From contig CM053332.1 of NCBI GenBank assembly GCA_028583605.1, positions 16,465,267-16,529,266 of the forward strand: 64,000 nucleotides of DNA. The letters run 5' to 3'. The notes under the pieces are model-generated. The model was not told where the DNA came from, did not search any database, and worked only from the letters and a program-made list of their open reading frames with translations. The stretch's first letter is position 1. Each line of letters begins with the position of its first letter. The position numbers and the translations under genes were made by a program. Below, piece after piece: positions 45,590 to 57,262 of this stretch. The stretch is from Dastarcus helophoroides (taxonomy: Eukaryota; Arthropoda; Insecta; Coleoptera; Bothrideridae).

Positions 45590-45702
45590 AATTGAAAAAT
45601 TCAAATACAAGTCTTGTGCCCTGAAATCAAGAAAGATTAAAAAACACAACAAAGGTTGCTTTAGCGCATTTCCATAGCCAAGCTATCACATTCAGAGAGA
45701 TC
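45590..45702 (-). repeat. Hairpin-bearing dispersed repeat, copy J
   Basis: Minus-oriented single arm, TTCAAATACAAGTCTTGTGC to AGCTATCACATTCAGAGAGA. The outer stem pair is lost (GATAGC/GCTATG) and GCGC replaces ACGCG. The distal end is missing. Confidence 0.8.
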
Positions 45703-45819
45703 AGTATTTCTTTGAAGTTTCGAGCAAATACTCTCGAAGTTTTTATCGAAATTTCAAGTCGCCCTTTATCAAAGTATATTTTCGAAATTAATATGCTGCA
45801 AACATTTTTGACCAGTTAA

Positions 45820-46145
45820 GGCATTTTTTGAAGTCCAAGAAGGGAGGCAAAATCGGGTGAATATGGTGGCTGCGGAAGTGAAACAAACTATGACCTTGTC
45901 AATGATAATGAATCAGTTTTGTTTGACAGTCCTTATAGCAGATGATACCTGTATCACAAGTGCTCTGTTTTTGGTGTTCTGCCAGGAATTTTTTGGAAAC
46001 TTCCATGCCTGCCTATGTCCAAGTTCTTGTACCAAATATAATGGGGACGAGTTTTGTCAAAGAGGAAACTAGCTTCTGACGCGAAACGAAAACCAGGAAA
46101 AGACGAAAAATATAGTAAAGCGTGACCAAAGTTGGCATCCACTAC
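45820..46145 (-). pseudogene. Probable mariner-family transposase relic
   Basis: The minus strand encodes LPQPPYSPDFAS at about 45880-45844, closely resembling the HPPYSPDLAP block before the last catalytic Asp of Tc1/mariner DD34D transposases. The preceding 250 bp has frameshifts and stops and no clear second motif. No inverted termini seen. Confidence 0.45.
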
Positions 46146-48139
46146 AACCTAATTGATTATGCACGGTGTATATCCAATTGATTGAATGTGTGCATGCATC
46201 AGCTGCAGCTGAACTAACCGGTCGAGGAACTCGTCGACATTAAAAAGAAGAAGAAACATTGGCGTACGATAACGCTTTTTTTTTTGTTGTTCTTCCTTGT
46301 AAGATTTCTCAATGAAATCAATCATTAGATTGACGTTAGATAGCGAGAAATATGAATGTGTCCGACCTGCTTTACTGAAAGCTGCCGCGTCTCGATTGCA
46401 ACGAATAACTCGAATTACCTTAAATTTAATTCCTAGAAAGTAGGATTTAATTAATTTGAAGCTCGGCACCATTCGAGCCTATTGGTAATTGTCAATATCC
46501 GTTCTTTGGTTACGCCAGTGGTTGAGAGGTATTAAACATTGACATTCGTCTCCTGTGTCAACGAAACCGTCTAATGCATATCTTGATGTTGTCTACCTGT
46601 GAAGCTCATGTCTCAGTTCACTGCACTTATTTCTCTAGAAAGGGTACCGTCTTGATTTTCTTATCGTATCGTTACTTGTGCGCTGTTATAGTGGCTATTG
46701 TAACAGGTAATTTAAATTTAATTTCAAGTGTTTACGATGTAAATGATGTAACGGAATTATCTACGAATTTTTTATGCAATGTTTTTCAAGAACAAGTACC
46801 AAGTGCTCTAAAAATATTAGGAAAAAATTGTTCTCGTTTAATATTTCGTGTTGGCATTATTTTCAGTGTTTTCGAAAGTGGTTTGTTGGAATTTTGGTGT
46901 TTTCTAAATGCAAGACAAAGTTTTTAAAGTGCTAGACTAGAAAAAAAGTAGTCGAATTTTTTTTGCTTATTTTATTTATCTTCGTGGCTTTATCAATACC
47001 TCTATCTCTGTTTTGGTCTCCTGATAGAAAGCAATTATTAATTAAGACACTGGTGTATTTCCCATTGAAGCTAACTTTCCTGGCAAGATGGACATGTAGG
47101 ATTAATATATTTTTTTTATTTTGGAGCCCATTTGTCACAAGACAGCTATGATTAATATTTATTTATTGAATCTCCAATCAGCTAAATATACACATGATTG
47201 TATCAACGAATTTAAACAATACATCATTCTGCAATCTACACGAATTATTTAAAGCTGTGTAGAGCCGATTAAACTAATGAAACTAATTTTATAAGTGGTT
47301 TTGGTTCTTAAAACCAGATACGAATTAAAACATTAAAGAAAAACAAATGGATCCATCGATTTAATAAATTTAAAAACTCTTGGAAGTTGTAAAGCCAGCT
47401 ACTCATATTTCACAGACGCAATCGTGGCTGTTATGTAGCATTTAAAAAGATGAGACACGATATACTTTGTTGTTTGATTTCTTCAACTTTTGCGGATTTG
47501 CTCGGTGACCGTCAGATAGCGTTAATCCGTAGCAGTGAATGAACAACGAATTTCTATCCAAAGTTCAACAATATGTATTTTCAAATGCGAAATAACAACA
47601 ATTCACCGGGTAAATAATGTATGGTTTTGCGGTTTACTTAGCAATTACCATTAGGTAATGGAGGTAATCGTATTGTCAAGGTTTCTTACATGTTGGCTTC
47701 AGTTTTAGAGATTAAAGGTTTCGAAGTCATGCACATCGACATTGAAATACGCAGAGTGATTAATTAATTAGTTGTTCGTTATGTAATTAGTGGTGCTTTG
47801 AATTGTTCACTAACAAACTCGATTATGTCACCTGGTGTGCAAGAGTAAGGTTCTGTCGCCTTTACTTTTTACGTTATTTTGCGTGTTACTTGTTCTAGCT
47901 ATATTTTTTTAAAATGTGAAATCACTATCACACACTATAACCACTAGCAATGTTTCCAGTTAATGAGGATTTTTTTCTTTTTTTTAAGTCTAATACTTCA
48001 AGTGATTTTTTTAGAAAGCAATATAGAGTTCGTAATAGAATAAAAATAACAACAGAATTAAAATAAAGAAATCACAAGTTTTCCGTTTATCAAAAATCAC
48101 TCAAGGCGCCTAAAGAAATTTTCAGTTTAAAAATACGTG
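46146..48139. other. Unique intronic sequence, no gene recognised
   Basis: Ordinary AT-rich DNA. Open frames at 46149-46472 (minus, 107 codons) and 46574-46927 (plus, 117 codons, partly hydrophobic) have no family motif and no splice support. Confidence 0.4.
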
Positions 48140-48221
48140 GTCGGCAGCGGGGTTTGAACCCGCGACAACCGCAACCTACCACAAGAAAAGTAGTTACCTT
48201 TACTCATTGAGTCATACCGTC
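48140..48221 (-). tRNA. tRNA-like sequence (class II shape), probable pseudogene or SINE head
   Basis: Minus-strand reading has a perfect T arm (GCGGG, loop TTCAAAC, CCCGC), a 5-bp anticodon stem (ACTAC/GTGGT) around a 7-nt loop TTTTCTT that would place TTC at the anticodon, a long variable region, and an acceptor stem GACGGTA/TGCCGAC with one A-A mismatch. The D arm is weak, and position 37 is T rather than a purine. The B box GGTTCAAACCC is intact. The mixed features argue against a working tRNA-Glu, which is class I. Confidence 0.45.
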
Positions 48222-49159
48222 TGTTGAATTTAAAATTCACTTAATAACATATCCTTGTATCTACAGTATAGAACCTAAATTGACTAAAAAGTGAGCATTC
48301 TTTTTATAAATTGAGGTTTTTCTCAAATTGTCGACCCTTTTTCTGGTTTTAACTAGAAATGTTAATCTTTTAATCTCGATATTTGTCAGTTTGAAAGCTT
48401 GTTACCGTAAATAAATACAGTGTGTGCCATTCCAAATTCCGGGATGCTAGCCAGTGTGGTTGACCCAAATTATTTCACCGTCGTCCTTGCGTTTAAAATG
48501 AAACAACAAATGCACTTGGCGCTAATTTATCATTTGCATTTTCTTGGTTGTGTAGAATGCGGAAATACAAATTGACTAACGTGTGGTTAAAATAATAAAA
48601 ATAATAAGTAATAAGTAAAGTAAAAACAGCAGTTGTTACTTTCTTGCGATCTTATTGTGAAATTAATTCGCGATTGTATTCAGTGGTGTTATTGAATGAG
48701 CCGAGTGATTGGCCTGATAAGTCGATGCGCTAAATTGACGATGTTTCGAGAGTATTTCTCATGAGAAACGAGCGAATAACAAAGAAATCGTTGAAAAAAA
48801 AGTTGAACACAGTGAGAATTATATGTATATTAGAAAATACAGTTCGAAAGATTGGAATCATGTGAATGGAGACGGTAGAGCTAATGGTATTTTCGTCTCG
48901 TTACGTAAAAACACAAATAAACCGATGTTTTATTTATATGTTTCGCAAAGTGCACCGGATATACAAAAAAGAAAGTACATATTTTAGTGGCTTGCCGTTA
49001 ATGTAATAGATTTCAGCAATTAATGTTTTTTTTATTATAAACAAAAAAATATGTAATTGTATGCTTCTGATTATACGAATTCGATAAGGAGAATTTATTA
49101 AGATTGATTGCATTTTGATATGAGCACTTTCTCTAGAATTGCCTCAAGACGAATTTAGC
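48222..49159. other. Unique intronic sequence, nothing recognised
   Basis: Ordinary AT-rich DNA between the tRNA-like sequence and the pyrimidine tract. Confidence 0.4.
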
Positions 49160-51385
49160 ATCCTCATTCTTTCTTCTTTTTCTTCTCATTTTTCTTCCCA
49201 TCTTGCTCTTGCTCTTCCTTCTTCTCATCCTGTATATTCTTTTTTTTTGTCACACTTCCTTCTTTTCCGCTTCCTTTTGCTTCTCTTGCTCCTCCTCTTC
49301 CACCTTCTCTTCTTCCTCCATCTGTTTTTATTCTTTTGACCTCCTTTTCCTTCTCATCCTTCTCTTCGTTTTCCTTCCTACCCCTCATACCTTCCTCTCA
49401 TTCTTCTCTTCCTATTCATTCTTTTTCGTATTTTATTTGTTCTTTTTTGTCCCTTTTTACCTTCTGCTCCTCTTCCTTCTACGCTTCCGTTTCATCCTCT
49501 TCCTCCTACTCTTCCTTCTCATCCTCTTCCTCCTACTCTTCCTTCTGATCCTCTTTCTCCTGTTTCTCTTGGTCCTTCCTCTTCTCTTACTTCTACTCTT
49601 TCTCTTCCTCCTATCCTTCTATTGTTTCTTCTTGTGTTCCTGCTGTTAATCCTTCTCTTTTAATTTATTCTGTTCCGTTTCCTCCTTATTTTTCGTCTCC
49701 TTTTCCTTCTGCTCCTCTTTCTCCTTCTCTTTCTTCTCATCCTCTTCCTTCTGCTTTTCCTTCTCATCCTCTTCCTCCTGCTTCTCTTGCTTCTCCACCT
49801 CCTCTTCCTTCTCCACCTCCGCTTTCTTCTCATCTTCTTCCTCCTACTCTTCCTTCTCATCCTTTTCCTCCTGCTTCCCTTGCTCCTTCCCCTCCTCTTA
49901 CTTCTACTCTTTCTCTTCCTCCTATCCTTCTATTGTTTCTTCTTCTCTTCCTGCTACTAATCCTTCTCTTTTTATTTATTCTTTTCCGTTTCCTCCTCTT
50001 TATTTTCTGCCTGCTTTTCCTTCTTTTTCGTGTTCTTTTCCTTCTTCTTTTGTTTTTCCTTCTCATCCTTTTCCTTCTGCTCTTCCTTCTCATCCTTTTC
50101 CTCCTGCTTCTCTTGCTCCTCCACCTCCTCTTCCTTCTCATCCTCTTCCTTCTGCTCTTCCTTCTCATCTCTTTCTCCTGCTTCTCTTGCTCCTTCACCT
50201 CCTCTTCCCTCTCATCCTCTTCCTTCTGCTCTTCCTTCTCATCCTCTTCCTCCCTGCTTCTCTTGCTCCTCCACCTCCTTTTCCTTCTATCCTTCTATTG
50301 TTTCTTCTTCTCTTCCGCCTGCTAATTCTCTTCTTCCTATTTATCCGTTTCCTCCTCCTTCTCCTTCTGCCTTGTTTTCCTTCTCTTTAGTCTCTACTCC
50401 TTTTTCTCCTGCTCTTCCTTCTCATCCTCTTCCTTCTGCTCTTCCTTCTCATCCTCTTCCTCCTGCTTCTCTTGCTCCTCCACCTCCTCTTCCTTCTCCA
50501 CCTCCGCTTCCTTCTCATCCTCTTCCTCCTGCTTCTCTTGCTCCTCCACCTCCTCTTTCTATTTATTCTTTTCCGTTTCCTCCTCCTTCCCGTCTGCCTT
50601 GTTTTCCTTCTCTTTAGTCTCCTTTTACTTCTGATCCTCTTTCTCCTGCTCTTCCTTTTCATCCTCTTCCTTCTGCTCTTCCTTCTCATCCTCTTTCTCC
50701 TGCTTCTCTTGCTCCTCCACCTCCTCTTCCTTCTGCTCTTCCTCCTGCTTCTCTTGCTCCTTCACCTCCTCTTCCTTCTGCCCTTTTACTCCTTCTATCC
50801 TTCTATTGTTTCTTCTCTGCAGCCTGCTAATCCTCCTCTTCGTATTTATTCTTTTCCGTTTCTTCCTTCTTCTCCTCTGCCTTGTTTTCCTTTTCTTTAG
50901 TCTCCTTTTACTTCTGCTCTTCTTTCTCCTGCTCCTCCTTCTCACCCTCTTCCTTCTGCTCTTCCTTATCATCCTCTTCCTTCTGTTTCTCTTGCTCCTC
51001 CACCCTCCTCTTCCTTCTGCCCTTTCTTTTCCTTCTATCCTTTCTATTGTTTCTTCTTCTCTTTCGCCTGCTAATCCTCCTCTTCCCTATTTATTCTTTT
51101 CCGTTTCCTCCTCCTTCTCCTCTGCCTTGTTTTCCTTCTCTTTAGTCTCCTTTTATTTCTGCTCCTCTTTCTCCTGTTCTTCATTCTCATTCTCTTCCTT
51201 CTGCTCTTTCTCTTCCTCCTGCTTTTTTCCTAATTCTCTTCATCCTGCTATTCCCCTTCCTCCTGCTGCTCCTCCGCTTTCTAATTATTCTTTTCTGCTC
51301 CCTCCTTCTTTTCCTTCTATTTCGTCTCTTTTTCCTTCTACTCCTCTTTCTCCTGCTCTTCCTTCTGCTCTTCCTCTTCCTATCA
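49160..51385 (+). repeat. Pyrimidine-rich tract, part 1 (2.2 kb)
   Basis: Almost only C and T on the plus strand, built from blocks such as CTTCCTTCTCATCCTCTTCC and CTCCTGCTTCTCTTGCTCCT in shuffled order. Long Arg/Lys-rich minus frames (49857-50198, 50387-50689) and Leu/Phe/Ser-rich plus frames arise from this and are not genes. A tract of this length could form triplex (H-DNA) structures. Confidence 0.92.
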
Positions 51386-52050
51386 AAACAATTTTGATTA
51401 TTTTAAAAATGTCTTCTTTTTCACGAAATGTTGGACTCTTTTTATAATTTCGTCTCTTGCAAATTCTGACTCTTTTTCACCATTTTAATTTCGAAAATTT
51501 CAAATTTGTTTAACAACTTCGACATTTTATAATTTACAATTTTTTTTCGAAATTCTAGTTTCCTTTTTACTTCTACATTTTCTCAAAATTTAATTTATTT
51601 TAAAAATTTTGATTTTTTTTTCGAAATTTTTACTTGTAAATTTCGACATGATTTTTTCAATGTTGGCTTTAGTTTCGACCTATTTTGAAAATTTCGTAAT
51701 TTTTCGAAAATTTTGAACTATTTTGAAAATTTGGAATTTTTTTCATAACTTCGACATTTAAAAATTTCCAACTTTTTGTATTTTTAATAATTTTTTTTAA
51801 ATTCTGCTTTTTTGAAAAATTTCAATCTTTAGAATTTCCATTCAAATCTTGACTTTGAAAATTGTGACTTTTCAAAATTTTTGACTTTTCAAAATTCCCA
51901 ATATTTTCAAAATTTCTAGTTTTTCCCAAAATGTTGATTAACTGTCATTACTATTGATTTAGATATTTTGATTTTGCATCAAATCATTTTGTGTATTTTA
52001 GAAATGTCTACTTTTCTTGAAATTTTGATTTTTTTTTGTAAATCTATTTT
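51386..52050 (-). repeat. AT-rich satellite block splitting the pyrimidine tract
   Basis: TTTTGAAAATTTCG-type satellite between the two pyrimidine-rich segments, with sharp boundaries on both sides. Confidence 0.75.
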
Positions 52051-53975
52051 CCGTTTTCTTCTCCTTCTCCTTAGCCTTGTTTTCCTTCTGTTTAGTCTCC
52101 TTTTACTTCTGTTCCTCTTTCTCCTGCTCTTCCTTCTGATCCTCTTCCTTCTGTTCTTCCTCTTCCTCCTGCTTTTTTTCCTAATTCTCTTCATCCTGCT
52201 ATTTCCCTTACTCCTGCTGCTCCCCTTACTCCTGCTGCTCCTCCTCTTTCTAATTATTGTTTTCCGTTTCCTTCTTCTTTTCCTGCCTCCTTTTCCTTCT
52301 ATTTCGTCTCCTTTTCGTTCTGCTCTTCTTTCTCCTGCTCTTCCTCTTCCTCCTGCTTCCCTTGTTCCTACTCCTCTTCATCCTGCTATTCCCCTTCCTT
52401 CCTGCTCTTCTTTCTATTTATTCTTTTAAGTTTTCTCCTCCTTCTGTTCTGCCTTCTTTCACTTCTACTCCTCTTCCTTCTGCTCGTCTTCTTCTTTCTT
52501 CTGATCTCTGTCCTCTTCCTTCTGCTGTTTTCCCTTCCTACTAATCTTTCTCTTGTTCCTTCTCCTCTTCCCCCTGCTCCTCCTCATTCTCTTTCTATTT
52601 ATTCTTTTCTCCTCTTTATTTTCTGCCTCCTTTTCCTTCTATTTCGTCTTCTTCTCCTTCTGCTCCCGTTTCTCCTGTTCTTCCTTCTCATCCTCTTCCT
52701 TTAACTTTTCCTCTTCTTTCTGCTTCTCTTCCTCGTAGTACTCCTCTTCATCCTGCTTCTCCTCCTCTTTCTATTTAATATTTTCCTCCTCCCCCTTCCC
52801 TTCTGTCCCCCTTTCCTTCTAGTTCGTCTCCTTTTTCTTCTGCTCTTCTTTCTCCTACTCTTCCTTCTCGTCCTCTTCCTTCTGCTCTTCCCCTTCTTTC
52901 TGCTTCTCTTTCTCCTACTCCTCCTCTTCATCCTGCTATTGCCCTTCTTCCTGCTCCTCCCCCTCTTTCTATTTATTTTTTCCGTTCCCTCCTTCTTTTC
53001 TGCCTTCTTTTCTTTATAATTCGTCTCCTTTTCCTTTTGCTCCTCTTCCTTCTGCTTTTACTCTTCCTGCTGATCCCCTTCCTCTTCAACTCTTTTCCTT
53101 CCTGCCACTCCTTTTCTTATTTCGTTTCTTCTTTCTCCTGCTCATTCTCTTTCTAGTTATTCTTTTCCGTTTCCTCCTCTTTATTTTCTGCCTCCTCTTC
53201 CTTCTTTTTCATCTCCTTTTTCTTCTATTTCTCGTCCTACTACTCTTTCTCTTCCTTCTGCTTCCTCTTCCCCTGCTCCTCCTCCTATTCATTATCCTGC
53301 TCTTACGTCTCCTCCTGCTCTGCTCCTCCTAAATCTCCTCTTCTTTCTGCTCCGTCTCCTGTTTATCGTGCTTTTTCCTTCTGATTCTCTTTCTTCCGCC
53401 TGGTGCTCCTCTCCATCCTGCTCTTCCCCTTTCTCCTGATTCCACCTCTTCATCCAGCTCTTTCTTCCTCTTGATCCTCTTCTTCTTCCTCTTGATCCTC
53501 CTCTCCATCCTGCTCTTCCCCTTCCTGCTCCTCCTCTTCTTCATTCTGCTCTTCCTCCCTGATCCTCATCTTCTTTCTCCTGGTTCTCTTCTCCATCCTG
53601 CTCTTCCTCTTCCTCCTGATCCTCTTCTTCTTCTTTCTGGTTCTCCTCTCCATCCTGCTCCTTCCCCTTTCTCCTGATCCGTCTCTTCTTCCTGCTCCTC
53701 ACCCTCTTCATCCTGCTCTTCCTCCTCTTCTTCCTCCTTTTGGTCCTTATCCTCATCTTCCTCCTTTTGGTCCTCCTTTCCATCCTGCTCTTTCCCTTCC
53801 TTCCGCTTCCTCCTCTTCTTCCTCTTGCTTCTTCTCCTATTCATGCTATCTCGTCTCCTCATCCATATTTTCAGTCTGCTTTTCCTTCTGACTTATTTTT
53901 TTCGCCTCCTTTTTCTTTTCCATTTTCTTTATTCTCCGCTTTATCTTTCTTTCTTGTTCTTCCACTTTCTTAAAA
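52051..53975 (+). repeat. Pyrimidine-rich tract, part 2 (1.9 kb)
   Basis: Same composition as part 1. The right end (53330-53870) is organised around CTCTTCCTCCTGATCCTCTT and TCCATCCTGCTCTTCC units, giving Glu/Lys-rich minus frames. The segment 52812-53214 recurs at 58757-59164. Confidence 0.92.
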
Positions 53976-55455
53976 TCTCCTCATTCCCGATTTTTCCGTT
54001 ATTATACAGTCTCTTTTTCATTTCTATCTTAATCTTTTGCACCAGCTTTTCCTTTTCTCTTCCTCATTTGTTTCCTTCGTCTTTATTCTTCTCTATATTA
54101 CCAGTTATCTTTTTCTCCAGCCCTATCCACCTTCTGATTCCCCGTTTTTACCTTTATTCTCAGATTAATATACAATATTTTTACCTCGGGCATGTACCTA
54201 TGTATTTTGGCCCGTTGCCTCTGAACCACATATATGAAAAAAAGTATTTTTTTCTGCAAATAAACCAAAATTAGAATTTCGCGTATTTTTGTAAAAACTT
54301 CTCAAGATTTAATTTTCTTCATTTAAACCTGTGTGTGATGCTCCCTCTTCAAGGGTTCGTTCAGTGCAGGACGTCGTTATTCAAATACCCCATTTGGTTT
54401 TACTGCCTTTTCAGCGAGTTTCAGGAAATTATGATCTGGTTGTTGTGTAACGTTCTGTATTCGAAGTTGTTCGATTTGAAATTACTCAACTACTCACCTT
54501 GTACGATTCATGCGCTTTTCCAGTGCTGAGTATCTTACATCCTTATTTGTAAATTATCTGTAATCTTGAGTCATAATTTATGTCTCTGCGAGTTGTAAAT
54601 TGCCTGCTAAACGCTAGACATTATATAGTTAAGTCGAGATAACTTCGCTTCTTTTATTTTTTATTCCTTATAGAGAAGCTAATATTGTAATTAATTTAGC
54701 CATTAATTGAAAATAAAACGCGTTATTTCGCTTTTCTTCGGTTTAATTGAATTTTTGTGAAAGTTGTAAGAAAAATACCAAACGAGATGGTATCTATCGA
54801 CTTCAAATGGACACATTAGAAAAGATTATATTTTTATATCTGATCGTATGAAATAAAAATGACGACTTATGCTGCCAAACACTGTCATTAGTTAAATTAT
54901 TTTGGTCGACTGCGTTGATTTTTTATTTTAATATTCTTATTCCATAATTTGGCAAGTCTCATACCAACTGATTTCATCGATAATTCGGTCAATGTCATTG
55001 ATGCGGTTTCGGGTTCTGCTCGAGGAAGTCTTGAATGAAATTATTGATCAGGCGAGCGTTGAAGATGACTCAGCTGCATCTATTAGCATGGAAATGAGTT
55101 CGAAATTTCCAGTTTTGGTGGTTTGCAAGAATTCAGAAATTTGTCATTTTTGCAAAATATTTATACGCAGACGAACTATTTATTCTTGAGAAGATATGAT
55201 TTCGTTCCGCTGCCCTATTCAAATTTAAATAAATAATATATTTTAAATTATTCTTTTTTTTTTAATAATCGTCTTTCACTCTTTCTTCTTTCTTCACCAT
55301 CTTCTCCTCAATCCGCTATATCTTTTGTTCCATCACTATTCTTTCCACACTTCGCATTTTCTAACAGTCTTCCCATTTTTCCCATCACACTTCTCTTCCT
55401 CACTTTCTTTTCGTTTCCTTTTATTTCTTTAAACTACTTAGTAATGCATATTTCA
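53976..55455. other. Transition and unique intronic sequence
   Basis: Pyrimidine bias fades by about 54130. The remainder is ordinary AT-rich DNA with no convincing exon. Frames at 54335-54529 and 54992-55189 lack motifs. Confidence 0.4.
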
Positions 55456-55458
55456 TTA

Positions 55459-55541
55459 GTGACAGCAAACAGTGTTAGTGATCTCATCAGACTCCCAACT
55501 TTGCACTTAAAGAATCCAAGGTCGAATCTTGCCACTGTCAA
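55459..55541 (+). tRNA. tRNA-like sequence, degenerate
   Basis: The ends pair perfectly for six bases (TGACAG/CTGTCA). A T-arm-like CAAG-GTCGAAT-CTTG is present, and CAGACTCCCAACTTTG has a 7-nt loop in the anticodon-arm position but poor stem pairing. Best seen as a decayed tRNA or tRNA-derived SINE head. Confidence 0.35.
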
Positions 55542-56827
55542 CGACTCTTTTTTTTCATTATTTAACATATTCAAATAGAATTCTAATATCCTTGTGAGCA
55601 GTAAAAATCTATCAACTTCGTAAATATTATTTTAAATGCATCTATAGATAGATGTTCAATGTCACGATGAAATGTTATTCAGAAAGGTATTTTTAATGCT
55701 AGAAAAACTGCACTTAAACTCAGTGTTTACAATCAAATGCACTATCGTTGGTTGAGCTTTATTTACTTTAAAATCTCGTTTTTTTTTCCGTTTACCTTAA
55801 ATAATCAACTAATTGGTAGGAAAACCGTAGTATCAACTGTGTTATCGAATCGTGGTTGTATCTAAAACATAAAATTATTAAATTCTCTTCTGGAATTCTT
55901 CCCCTTTTTTGGTGTCAAAGGGAGCAAAATATTTCCTAGACAAAGGAGTAAGACTCTCGAAGATGATATGTCATTTTGTTTTAACCCAATGCATGTAGAT
56001 TCTAAATGTAAGTATTAAGGTAGATCCACACCAATAAAAATTTGTGTTGTTGAGATTTAAAAAAATATATTCCAAGCAGTATCAGTTACTTTGTGGCGTA
56101 AATGGTTGTGCGTTTTATCGCCGAATTGTGTTTCTTTTCCATATACATATTTTTTTTCTCATTTTTATCACAACTTCATGATATTTAATAGCCATAACCA
56201 AACTCTTTGTGGCAAATACAAAGCACAACACATTGATTTGTTCCGCTTTACGTTTTCTGTGTGGTCTCACGTTCTTCTGCTCCTGTCAGATGCGCCAGCG
56301 ATATCTTCCACCGTTTAAATGCGTATTATCCACAATTATGGTAATGAAAGTGCAGTGTGAAGTCTTAATTCTTTTTTTTTTTTCATTCATCGATGGTTCC
56401 CATAATAATTTTAGGTAGCATGCTGCGTGTTAACCAGCGCGGAGATAACAATGCATTTTTTCTCAAGCGCCAAGTTGAAAAAACGTCAGTGAAAAATGAA
56501 TTAAATTAACATGAATTACTCCTTGGAGTTTTTAAGACAATGCTATAACCGGACCGTGCTTCTGATTCTCTTCTCCCAAGCTTTAATGAATTAAATACCG
56601 AAGTAGCAGGATCGTATTTAGAAAGAATTCAACGGCAAGAAATTGATAAACACTTTGAGTTTATTCGTCATTCGTCATCTCCCGTCATTCTTGCCTTCTC
56701 GGATTATTCGTGGGATATAACAAATGCAACAGATGCATCGTTGCAACTAATTGATAGTTGACGCTCCTGACTACTGACATTTACGTAAGCTATCAGTAAT
56801 TAATATAAATAAAGATAAATAACTATT
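55542..56827. other. Unique intronic sequence with an inverted fragment of repeat R
   Basis: 56128-56197 is the reverse complement of the GAAGTTGTGATAAAAATG part of repeat R. Otherwise nothing recognised; frames at 56091-56418 overlap this fragment. Confidence 0.45.
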
Positions 56828-57000
56828 AATTAAATATGAAGTTGTGATAAAAATGCGAAAAAATATGTATATGGGAAAGAAACATGCATGCTGAAGCAGC
56901 TTATAAGCAAACATCAAGTCAAACTAACCTACCCTCTAGTGCCAATCAACCTCCATCTAAACAAGGTAAACAAAATGCATCAATGTTGATTATTATTTTA
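56828..57000 (+). repeat. Dispersed repeat R, copy 3 (5'-truncated)
   Basis: Contains TATGAAGTTGTGATAAAAAT, GTCAAACTAACCTACCCTCT and CTAAACAAGGTAAACAAAAT; lacks the first ~90 bp present in the copies at 21638 and 27932. Like copy 2, it is followed directly by AT-rich satellite. Confidence 0.8.
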
Positions 57001-57107
57001 GTTGTAAAAATTTTCTATTTTTTTCTCGAAATTTTGACATTTTATGAAATTTGGAGCTCGATTTTTTTTAAATGGAAATTTCGGTTTTTTTACAATTTGA
57101 CTTTGGT

Positions 57108-57262
57108 GGAACGGACTGGTCCTTGGTTATCTTCAAAAATTGAAATACCAATCTTGTCCCCTGAAACCAAGAAAGTTTAAAAAAATACAACAAAGGTAGC
57201 TCTAACGCGTTTCGATACCAAAGCTATCATCTTCAGAAGATGATGAGATTTGTATTTTAATT
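57108..57262 (-). repeat. Hairpin-bearing dispersed repeat, copy K
   Basis: Minus-oriented copy nearly complete, from GGTGGAACGGACTGGTCCTT to AAAGCTATCATCTTCAG. The stem is partly broken (GATAGC/GGTATC). A short duplicated GAAGATGATGAGATTTGTAT fragment follows. Confidence 0.8.

Noticed and set aside
46574..46927. 117-codon plus frame with a hydrophobic segment
   Set aside because: No family motif, no splice sites at sensible places, and composition typical of AT-rich introns.
49857..50198. Long Arg/Lys-rich minus frames and Leu/Phe-rich plus frames in 49-54 kb
   Set aside because: They follow from pyrimidine-rich repeats lacking stop codons in those frames; no splice sites, motifs or balanced composition.
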